DNA of 22,929 nt from Coptodactyla brooksi. Taxonomy: Eukaryota; Arthropoda; Insecta; Coleoptera; Scarabaeidae. The notes under the pieces were generated by a model that had not been told where the DNA came from, did no database searches, and saw nothing but the letters and a program-made list of their open reading frames with translations. The DNA is taken from NCBI GenBank assembly GCA_033557675.1, contig JAWQRM010000415.1:1-22929 (forward strand). Reading direction: 5' to 3'. The position numbers were made by a program, and so were the translations under genes. Positions 8,046-19,100 of this stretch are shown one piece after another (the stretch's first letter is position 1; every line of letters begins with the position of its first letter).

Positions 8046-9150
8046 GAGTAAAACCTGCGTTAACGGACAGTTTCAAAGTTCCCCGAATCGACCATAAGGA
8101 AATTCCCATATACGAAAACCCATTATTTACGGCCATCCTTATAAAGCGACCCCGGCCAAATAAACCCAAATTTTTACGGCCTATCTTCATAGAAATTTAC
8201 CGGCCGATATCGGCCGGACTATTTATGATGTATCTTTATTGATGGAAATACCCAATATTATTTCGTAAAACAGCAAAATTAAGAGACACACAGAAGTATT
8301 TATTCTGCAATAACAATGGTGAAATTTTTATGGATGTTTCTCGAATTTTACTTACAAATTCGGAATTTCAAATCGATTTACCGAAATTTTTTGATTAAAA
8401 GGCTTCTAACGTTTATCGACAGTGAACGTGATTTTGAAAATTCCGAAAAAAGCATAAATTTAGCCAATGCACTTATATGGATACATATGCTATGCTTGGA
8501 AAACAGTATCTCCAGCTACAATTAAGAAATGTTTTTCCAAGGCCGGATTCTCTGATGTTATCCAAGAAGATATGATGTTTGATGAACCCCTTGTCCAACT
8601 CTTTCCTACAGCTCATAACGAAATTGTGGATTTAGATGAATATGCTTCTGTTGATAGTCAGGTGCCTACAAAGACCCCTAACTTCAGTATTACAGAAATT
8701 GTTGAACGTTTGTGTAATAATGATGAAGAACATAACTCTGAACATTGTTATTGTGCAATAACAATGGTGAAATTTTCATGGATGTTTCTCGAATTTTACT
8801 TACATGTGAAGCTGTAGTTTTTAAATCGAAGCTAAAAAATTTGAAGCAAACAAAGATTGGAACATACTTTGAAAAAGCTTAGCAAATTGTTTTTTCGTAT
8901 GAATATGTTGTAATATGTATAAATAATGAATATATGTACTATCTGTTATATATGTACATATATCTACGTGTATGTACACATGTATTATCTATATGTACCT
9001 AATATTTACTTTAAGTAATAAAATAAAGAAAATCTTAAATCCAATTATGTACTTTATTTCTAAGACAAAAAACGTGCCAATTACGACCACCTTCATATAA
9101 CGGCCAATACTTGTTCTTTTTTTGGTGGCCGTTATTGACAGGTTTTATTG
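8046..9150 (+). mobile_element. pogo/Tigger-like element, copy 2, 1.1 kb, rearranged
   Basis: Left end gagtaaaacctgcgttaacg and right end, inverted, caataaaacctgtcaataac; TA flanks at 8044-8045 and 9151-9152. The length is well below a full pogo/Tigger element (about 2-3 kb), so internal sequence is lost. The 3' piece gcaataacaatggtgaaat occurs twice, at about 8308 and 8754, on both sides of the coding remnant, so the inside has been shuffled. The site matching the 15-bp duplication of copy 1 is uninterrupted here. Confidence 0.75.
8343..8818 (+). pseudogene. pogo/Tigger-like transposase C-terminal remnant, copy 2
   Basis: Frames read LIKRLLTFIDSERDFENSEK, NLANALIWI, then after a shift CYAWKTVSPATIKKCFSKAG and FSDVIQEDMMFDEPLVQLF, the same transposase as at 3628-4680. 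The second catalytic aspartate and everything N-terminal are missing. Stops and a frameshift near 8495 show it is dead. Useful mainly to reconstruct the age of copy 1's insertions. Confidence 0.7.
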
Positions 9151-9152
9151 TA

Positions 9153-9750
9153 TATTAATGGACACAACTTTTAATGCTTTGAAATCGAATTGTAACGATA
9201 TGTTAATTTTACAGGTTGCGCTAATTAAGTAACTGATGAACAACTGTTAAGTGTACTATATTTCCAATACATTAAATGTTTAACAAATTCAAATAGACAT
9301 TTATAATAACTTCAAATATACATACATTAACCTAATATAATCACCATTGTACATAACTATAACAATTGAAAACAATACAACTCGCGTTGTTAAAGTACGT
9401 TAAAGACTATGAAAGAACGTAACAATACAATTGATAATAAAAATAATAACATTTAAAGATCTTAAAATATTCCAGATGTTTTCGAAAAGATCATTTATAT
9501 TATATAAAATTGTCTTTTGAATAAATTTTTATATAAAAGGCAAAATTAGAAAACTAAACAACGAAATTACGTAGATCTATCTTGCTTTTAGTACTATGCC
9601 ATGCATTTGAGTATTCTTTTTTATAAAGATTTAAGATGAAGAGATTCTCTTAAGTTTCTCGTAAACTACAATAATTGTTGTTTTCAATACGTCTATCTTG
9701 TAATGAGGATGATAACTGTAAGACTAGTAATTATCGATTTTCCATTTCCT
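9153..9750 (-). other. Itpr: Itpr downstream region / likely 3' UTR
   Basis: Very AT-rich sequence directly after the Itpr stop codon, reaching the Tigger-like copy 2. The 3' UTR and cleavage site should be here. I found no canonical AATAAA on the minus strand in this stretch; an ATTAAA variant near 9169-9174 and an AATATA variant near 9495 are possible. No other gene is seen. Confidence 0.4.
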
Positions 9751-10157
9751 TTACGATATATTGGGCGTTTGAAATAATGCCGACGCAGAATTCAACAAGC
9801 CAATTCTTTGCTTTTGCTTCCGCTGTTCTGCCATTTGGTCTTTTAGTTCCATGAGTTGCTGTGAAAGGTTCGTCACCAATATCTGCGTCGTTTCCAATTG
9901 CTGTTGCAAACTGCGCAGTTCAATCTGTTCGCCGTCGCCCTCTACCGAGGCCAAAGACATGGCCCGTTTTCTTGGAAACCATTCTAGGTTTGACGCTTTT
10001 ACCATGGACGATACGTAACTTTCCGGGCCCGTAAACTCTGTCGGATCTTTAACTTTTATTAACACTATAAAGTGAAGATAGTGCCACATATTGTGTTCTC
10101 CTTTAATGTGTTGCTCGAAACTCACTGTTTTATTATCAAATGCAGAACGGTTTAATC
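9751..10157 (-). CDS. Itpr: Itpr window exon 21: zinc-finger end, C-terminal coiled coil, stop
   Basis: GLNRSAFDNKTVSFEQHIKG then EHNMWHYLHFIVLIKVKD completes the C-x2-C/H-x4-H linker domain; GPESYVSSMV follows. A heptad-rich helix ELRSLQQQLETTQILVTNLS then QQLMELKDQMAEQRKQKQR is the tetramer coiled coil. Stop at 9753-9751 after QTPNIS. Acceptor ttatag at 10159-10158. Confidence 0.95.
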
Positions 10158-13100
10158 CTATAAATATTAATCGTTCAATTAATCGTTATACATTCTTTGC
10201 GTGACTACGTACCGCAAATGAAACAAGTATTTTTCAACGTTAACTCCTTCTGTTGTTTCTCCGATCTCAAGTCAGCAAACGTATCGATAATCACACCAAA
10301 AATAAGATTAAGTACTATAATGATGACAACAAAATAGAATAAGAGATCATAAATAACCCGTGCTACAAAAAGAGTTTCCTAGAATTAAGAAACATACCAA
10401 TAAGAAATAATTAGGTATTGCATTAGGTCATTAGATATGAAATGCCCGATTTTCATAAGTACCGCGAAATTTCTCATGGAAAATAATAACTTCCTGGCCA
10501 GGATTTGAACCCGGAACTTTCCTCCTTCATGGCGGTAGCTCTAACCACTAAGCTATTGGGCCACCCGTTAACAATAAGGTTTGACGTTACTGGTCCAACA
10601 ATGTTGGATTGTAAAACCTGGTCAATGATTGATTAATTGTAATCGGACATGTTATATTTAATGACCTAATAGTAATCATCTTACTGTGCTACTAGGAGCT
10701 CTTAAAATATCACCAATACCGCCTCCGTTCCTTAATCCTTGATTAAGAGTAGTTAAAATACACATCCTCAACGAATCGCAAGCTCTTTCTTTTGCCTCTC
10801 CTTTTTGCTCATCCGATTCCGTTGCGTTTCTCGAAGCTACGACAATAATTACCATAAATATGTTAACTACAATTAAGCCCTAAAAAGCTCAAATCACGCA
10901 AAATTCAAATTCTATCAAATTTAAATCGTAAACCAACTCAAATTCCAAACAATCGATTTACCTTAACTAAAAATAAGATGACACCTAGTTACGTTAAAAG
11001 GGTAGAAAATTAAATGATTATTATTAAGTAGTTATTTGAAATTGGTGGATACTTACGATCGTCGTCTACGTTGACGAGAAAGTCATCCTTGAAAAACATG
11101 TATCCGATAATTGAGAACATGTAAACCAAAATTAATGCCAAAACAGCTGTTAATACGATTGAACGTCCATTTCTCGTAACGGAACGTATCACGTTGAGCA
11201 AAGTTTCTTCGCGATAAACAACATCAAATAACTAAAAAGTGAATATATTAGTAGATATATTTTTAAGTGGCATAAGTATGCAACGGAAGTGAAGTCTAGA
11301 GTGGAGAAATTAATAATAGATTATCTAATTATTAATTTCCTTTTTCTTAATATTTTATAGTATTCTCATTGAATTCACTTGAAGCGACTTTCCTAAACAA
11401 TATAAATAGTATCATATAATATATAAATACATACCAACACGGAATAAAAGAAAGGATCGATAATGATTCCCATTATACAAAAAATCAGGTATCCCATGTG
11501 GTACAATAATTCAGCATCAGTAATGATCTTATGAAACGGCTTCGTATGCGTTCCGTGATTGCCCATAATGCTAAATAGGTGAATCCCTTTAAGTAACACC
11601 GTTAACGTTCCCAAAAATATCAACGTCGATTCGGGTCCGAGGGAAAATATAAGACGTAATATCGTCGAGGCGACCAACGTTCTAATTCCGGGCTCGCGTG
11701 GTAATTTAAAAACGATTCCGGCAGCAGTTACCATCGTTATCCAGATTATGCCTGACATCGTCGACCCTAATTCTATGGAGTTAAAAGAAAGTTGAAATTA
11801 TCTCTAAAATGATAAATGTTTTAATTATTTACCTGGTAGGGGAGTATCGAAAGGATAAAACAAAGCCATTATTAAATTAATAAGTACCGCGCAGTTAAAT
11901 AAAATGTTACTCCACAAGGACATGTAATTACTGACCCAATATAAAATTGATTGACCTCGTAATTTTTTTTGCCACTTCATTTCGTTAAACATGGCTTCGG
12001 TTCGTTCGAAAAACTCCGCAACTTTCGAACCCTGATCATCCTTTTCAACGGTATTAAGTACTCTACCTTTAGTATCTTCGGTAATGTATTCACAAATTTC
12101 TGCTATAGGAAAAACGATTCGTTCTAACGTTCGATCTTGTCTGACAATTTCAATTTGAGCCGTTCGTTTTTCGTAAAACCGCAAGGCGTCCGCCGTCTTT
12201 TGGTCGGCACTCGGATCGGTCGGTTTAAGGAGAGCCGCTAAATCTTTATTATGTTGTGCTAGTTGGTAAAATAGTATGTAGATGTTATGTCCGACATCGC
12301 GAGGCGAGACACCGGTATCGCTGGCATTGTCGTCGTCGTCATCGTCATCTAAAGCCTCTTGGTGGAAAGCCTTACAAGCAACATCTACCAGCTGTTTAGG
12401 GTTCATGTTATACAGGATTCGTTCGGCGTTTTCCGTATCACCACGGCTTTCCATTATAGCAAGTAATAACTTGGAGGCATTATTCTTCAGTTCTAGAATT
12501 AAATCCATACGAGACTTGCCTAACGGATTAATATCGTTTAATATTAAAGCAGTGATAATATCGAGACCATTAGATTCTTGTGTCGCTATGCAGTTTTGAT
12601 TTTCATGGCAAGGTCCTTGGCAGTATTCCGTCAGGGTCTCTAACGTCTGGTTTATTAATGCTACGTTATTTTCGTTGATATAAAGTCCGAGCAATCCTAA
12701 TCCGCCGGTTGTTGAACCGCAAATGCAATCGAGAAATAGTAATGTTTCGGAAACTAAATTATAATACGTTTTATTGTTTTGATTTCTCAGCAAGTTTTGT
12801 AAGGAGGAGTTGTGATTTTCACATAATAACTGCAAGAATCTTAATATTGGTTGCATTATGAGTACTTTACCGGACAAAATGTTCTGTTCGTCTTGTTCCC
12901 GATGTCTTTCTAGTTTTTCAGCCAGCAAGTCTTCGAATGTAGATATTGCTCCAGACGGTACCGCACCGTTTTCATCGCCCGTTGTTAAGTTTCGTACGTG
13001 CGCGTAACTGTGACCTGTCGATTCCGCAGCTCTATTTAACTGTTCCCTAAGATCGTCACTTATCGATATTCCGTTTGTTTTATTCGGATATTTTTTGCTT

Positions 13101-16100
13101 AGTTTATCGACTTCTTTGCCATCTTGTTTATCTTCGTGCGCTTTTACAGTCATATCGGATGTATTTACGGTCACCGTAGACTTTATTTCTTGTTGTGCAT
13201 CTTTCATTTTCTCATAAAATACTTTAAAAAACGACTGACTAAATTCGCCTCTTAACAATTTGTTATACATGCTCTTTTGTATTATAGGATTTCCGCCCTC
13301 TAAAAGAGCTATGCCGAGTAAAATTGCTTCTTCGAATATCGAAGGCGAATGCACGGATTTTATAACTAGTTCTACAACCAGATTTGATGCCCCTTCTTTA
13401 TCCAAATGGGTTTGAACTTCATGTAATGTACGTCCCGCTCTACTTAGTATTTTTGCTGTTAACAATCATAATTTTTATTATTACGACACTATAAAATATA
13501 ACAACTAACCTCCAGGACCGTGCATCGACGAGGAATATTTATAGGTATGAATATCCACCGTTTCGTGTTTTTGTACAAATGCTTTTCCAAAGTAGCGTGC
13601 AAGCAAACTGTTGCGTAAAACTTCACCCTGAAATATTTATCATTAGTACTCTGAATATAAGAGATTGTTTTCTTTTTAAAATACCGGTTCATTATTAATA
13701 ATTTTTTCTCCCTATTATGTATGCATTAAAGATAAGGTATATTATTATTATTAGTATTACAAGTGAAAATAGAATACTACCTTTTCCCCGTAATCAGGGT
13801 CTATTGCCATCATTTCACGCAACGTCCTCAACACTTTAACACAAAGTTTATCTTCTTTCTCTTCCAGCAGTTTTTCAGTATGTTTAATGAGTCTAAAACG
13901 ATACAAAAGGTTTAGGAAACTAAGGCAAATCATTTCTGTGGTACGGTGATTAAGGTAAAACATACCTACAAATGAATCCGCCACTTTCACATTTCTTACG
14001 TGCTTCCGTACCAGGTGGAAAAAGTAATTCTGGCCTGTACAAGACGTCCACTAATAACGACAACTCCGATTGCACCAGCGGTTTCAATTGATCTTCCAAA
14101 AGCGATACGATATCTTGTAAGCCTTCGATTATACTTCGATCCAATCTCATTAATTGCGACTGCGACCTCTCGATTTTTGGGGTTTTCGAAGCGTGCAACC
14201 ATTTGCTGGTTTGTTTCGTTAGTATGCTGGCTTTGTTAAACATGGCGACGACTTGGCTCTCCAAGTCCAAAGGTATGGTAATTCCCCTGTTTTTACCTGA
14301 AAATATTTACACGATCTAGACCGTACGAAGGATTCAATTGCATTCGAAAACTGACCCACTTCCGACAAAGTACGAATACAGTTTTCGACATTAAAGCGTT
14401 GTGATGCCGACAACCAAGGACATTGCGTAATCCTAAACGCAGACTGCAAGAGTTGCACAAAGATTGGTTGACGTGTCTGAAATATAGTTTGGTTACGAAT
14501 TGATAAACGATTGATGCACAGAACAAACATTACCAGAAGCTATAAACAGTTAATATATAGTATGTTATTGAAAAGTAGATAATTAGTATATAGTAAAATT
14601 CATTACTTAAATAGTTGCTTAAATAATTGAGTAAGATATTTTTTTAATGAATTATAAATGTATATAAAAAATATATATAGTTCAAGGTGCGGTTAAAGTG
14701 GAGAAATACAGACAAAGCTTTGCACTACCTAAAAATGTGAGCAAGAGAGAAGTAAAACAGTGTACTTACGTTTTGCGGAAATGGAGCAAACTTTAACGGT
14801 CCGTTTACCGAAAAAGGGTCGTAGTCGTCAATAGTAGAATCGCTCCAAAATACCCGCGCTTCATGCAGATGTTTCTACCCATCACCCAAGACAAATTACC
14901 AAATGTTTACTGGTTGTATTGATAGCTATGCTACACTACTGCTAGTTAAGTTACTTCGATAACGACGGATTCCCTAACCCTTACTATATATCACAAGGTT
15001 AAGCTGTGCGATAACGCATTAAAATGTGATCAGTGGCAATGGTTAAAAATTTAATCAGCGTAACATGGATATACAGATTTGAAAATGCATATAGCTAACT
15101 ATGGAGAAGTTTTAACTGGACCACAGACTCTCAACCTATACTTCACTTCTTTCTTTAATAATTGCACAGAAACAGTTGTAGAAAAAAGTGCACAAGTTCA
15201 ATGTGTACATAAATCAGTTTGCCTTTACTTCTTAATGTAATTAGAATAGAATTAACATTAGTTAGAATTTGTTAACCCTGCGACCTCAAGTGATTTTTTA
15301 ACTTATAAAAAAATGTTTCGATATTTCATAATCAGTCTAAATCTGTTTCAGGGCAAGATTCCTAAAGAAATTGGAATATGTCTCCCATCAGGAAATCGAT
15401 CACATTTTAATACGTTACATTGGGTAACAATTTTCCTAGGTGTCTAAAAAAAAAAATCGTACCGCATATTTATGTACCTTCTATATACTATCAATACAAC
15501 TGTAGGTTAAAAGAAAATGCAAAAAGCCAGACGATAGACAAAAGTTACCCATAAACTTTTCCCATAAAGAGTAATCATGCATGTATATCAACATGGGTAG
15601 AAAGAAAAAGGAAATACCTGGACTGTTGTACTTTGATCTGAAAATGGACTACTGAAGAACGTAGAAATGATATTCATGACTCCATTTGTGACGTAGTTTT
15701 CCAAGGCCTTATCGGGGTGCTTCCTGTCGTGGGGTGCGGTGGCTATATCTGCCATGTCGACCAAGAACGATTTTTCAAATAAACTCCACATGTGATTGGA
15801 AGTGTAGATTTCTTTCATTTCGACTTCCGTGTCAATGTAGCAGTGGTTCAAAAAGCCCACGTAAGCCTCTTTGACTTCCGGTATACAGTCAGGGTGAGTA
15901 ACCATAGCGACGATGTCATCTAAGGGTAATAAACTATGGCACTTTATTTCGGTATAAACGTTTTTTCCCATGGTGCAACACGCTAGCAGCTTTACTAATT
16001 CCACGTGGTAACGCAATGGACTTCCTTCGTCCATACTGTGCCTCTCTGAGCGCATCATTTCTATAAAATGGTTGAACGACGCCTTATCATTGTAGAATAC

Positions 16101-19100
16101 CAATACATCTTCACCTGAATTGATCAACTGTGGGGATAATTAATATCAAAAGCATTAGAGTATAAGAGGACAATGTGTGTAATTGTATTAAAACTTTATT
16201 ATGTACATACCTCTTGCATTACTTTATCTTGGCACTTGCGTATAAACTGATTTTCGGCCTTAACGATTGTTTGTAAAAACCTTAGGTATTGCACGTGTCG
16301 TCCGTGACTTTCTATACAATGTACGAAATGTTGTATAACCTTTTCGTTAACTTCATTGCACAACGTTAAATTGTCTTGGAATATTGAGCAAACCGTTTGA
16401 GCTTCTCTGATCTAAAAGTAAAAAAAAATACTTAATTTGAAAAATAAAAAATCTGTTACCGAGACATACACCAGGATTTAAGAATAAATCTAAATGTTTG
16501 TACAACAAAACTTGATTCTGTTGATTTCCTAAACAGAAATTCTGCAAAAACTCATGAGCCAACCGCATTAACTCGTTCATTCTAACGTCTTCCTTTTCGT
16601 CGTATGGAATTTGTAATAGATCCAATACAACCGTATGCACTCCTACGTTTCTTAAAAGACGCTGTTCATGTTTCCGCGGTTTAACCGTTCCCGTGGTAAT
16701 GCTTTGTGCGCATAATTTATTCATACGGATCAAAATCTGTTGAATCTTTTTATATTCGTCGGCTTGCTCGGGATGTAACGGTGGGCCCACGTCTAAATTA
16801 ATTGCGGAACCCTTCTTTTCTATCGAACTAAGCACCGGCGGGGATTTTCTTGGAGTGACCTCTTCTTCCTCTTCTTTATTTTTTTTAGTTTCCGAAGGAG
16901 TATGATCTTCGACGCATTTCGATTTGTACACCCACAATTCTGATTTTTCTACGGATTGTCGCAAAACATCCAAATCGACTTTAATTTGTTTGTACGATTC
17001 TACGTCACTATCGGAAACTAAAAGTTGTACCTACGGGTACGAAATAATTGTGATAATCGCAATGAACCTACACACGAATTTACTTACTTGTCTAAAAGCT
17101 TGTAAAACTTCTTGCCGTTGACTGAAATGCCTGAACAGTAAATGTAAAGCTCCGGAAATGAGGTGCGGATAATCGTGCATCGTTAAGTGCAATAAAACGC
17201 GTAGGAACGTTCGGCCGCCATGGCCGTCCAAATCGAGTACAGTACATTCTTCGCTACTACCGAATATACCTTCAGCTTGACTTCCAATCCATTCTAAATC
17301 GATGCTCTTTTGACCAATCTGCAATGAATCCCCCGAACTTTTTTCTGACTCGTCGAATTCTTGTTTGAAAATGCTCAGTAAGCAGCTGATACGGAAATCC
17401 AATCTTACGTCCAAAATGAACTAAGAATAAAATACATCACATGTTTTGTCTACAGAAATACAGATTGGCGATATACAACTAGCCCCATAGGAGGCTAGTT
17501 GTATATCGCCAATCAGTATAGCGTTTACTTACCTGTAGTATTTCTATAATTTTTAATTTCGTGTCCATAACTAATGGGTATTCTTTCAAAAACTGCGTAT
17601 TTTTATTGTGTTGGTTAGAATTAGTGGATACGACGGACCGTCCGACAGGTCCTAATGCAAAAGATGTCATTACTGCACCCATGTCGCCGATAGTCCTCAA
17701 CACACCACCTTCAGCTTTAAAATAATCGTCGAAAAAAATAAATTAATACGCGACCGAAAAACATGCAGAGAAATTAAAACGAAAGAAATAAAATATATGC
17801 AGATACAAAAAAAAAATAAATCAAACAAAACGATCACACTAGTGCATTTGTTAATAAAATGCATGCATTTTATACCTCTGTCTTCAGCTGCCGATGCCTC
17901 TTCAGCTGCATTCGGGAAAACAAATCATATTTTGCACCTCTTTAAATACGCAATCATCAGAGCATACTTACATTCGACGTCCCCCGTCGGAAGCCGTCCG
18001 TCCACGTAGTCGTTTTCAGATATGCAATCCAAGATGCTTAGTAATGTTTTCGTTAACCGCAGCAAGTCGGAGAAGCTATAAAATCCAAAGTATATAAGCT
18101 CTCTTGCCAGTTTCACCACTTCAAATGTTAATTTGTTTTGTTCTTGATCAGAAAATGACCACATCTTCGCGACCACGTTACATAAATAGTCTTCGACAAA
18201 CGCTATTGTTGAACAAAATTGTGCTCTCACTGCTTCTTTATTCGGATCCGGCGTTTTGTTATTATCATAACTAATAATAGAGAAAAAAACACATTAATAA
18301 TACTACATTAAATAAATACATATATCAATAGATACATTAAAATAGTGAATACATTTAATTGTAAATACAATGATGTATGCCTAATTATAGAAATTTTAGT
18401 AGGTTGTGCCACATGCATTACAATTGTCAGTTAAATATTGCGTAGTGTCAATGTGTTCAAAACGATAGTTTGTGTAACATTTTGTCGCTTATGCCACTTG
18501 ATATGAGCTCATAATAAAAATTATTTAAGCTCATCAAACTATTACCCCAGAAATACTCACGAGGAGAAATTTCTACGACAGGTTGGGGTATTGTTTGGCG
18601 AAATAGGAGGCATCTTTAAGTTAGGAGGAATCTTTCATTCATTTTTAAATACTAGAATTATTTTATTTTAAAGTGACCTTTTATTTGGGTAAGAATGAAG
18701 TTTTTGTTTATCTGTCGAACTTAAATGTTCGAAAAGAAATAAATGAACATTTATTGATAGGAGTTAAAAAATAAGTGCACGTATTTCAACCAGACATGAG
18801 TACATACTCCCATAACATCAGAAGTCTTACTAAGTACTCGCGGCGTAGATCAAGCAAGCTCGTGAGGTAGAGGGTGCTATGAGACAAGAAAGGTTTTCCT
18901 ATGCGGTATGTAATTTTTAAAGAAATGCAATTATGGTTTATTATTTAATAAAAATAAATTTGATGTACTTACTCTTGTATAGACATTTTGGAAGGTATCT
19001 CGGACCAGAGTCTTGCATATTTAACAGGAGTAACTGGTTCTTGAGGATCTCTATCCACATGCAAATGTAACATCAGTCGACAAAAGGACGCACGTAACTC

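Larger units (their letters stand above)
7170..8127. repeat. Direct tandem duplication of a ~400-540-bp segment
   Basis: Segment A (7170-7711) and segment B (7716-8127) share catatattcgccttcgtgac at their starts and cccatatacgaaaac at their ends, with extended similarity between. Both contain a degraded member of the inverted-arm family (ctaacnnnn-atagcatcat-aggarcgatgatagac) followed by the left terminal repeat of a Tigger-like element. A has two stretches that B lacks: about 50 bp near 7327-7380 and about 75 bp near 7517-7592. Confidence 0.75.

Noticed and set aside
8039..8242. Plus-strand open frame of 67 codons
   Set aside because: It covers the left terminal repeat and subterminal region of a Tigger-like element and is not transposase-like.
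10494..10566. Functional tRNA gene
   Set aside because: Acceptor and anticodon stems do not close; only promoter boxes and the D and T arms survive, as in SINE heads.
12282..12599. Plus-strand open frame of 105 codons
   Set aside because: It is the exact antisense of Itpr exon 16 and has no resemblance to a known protein.
13489..13692. Open frame overlapping Itpr exon 15
   Set aside because: It uses another frame of the same exon; the correct frame reads LLARYFGK and fits both neighbours' phases.
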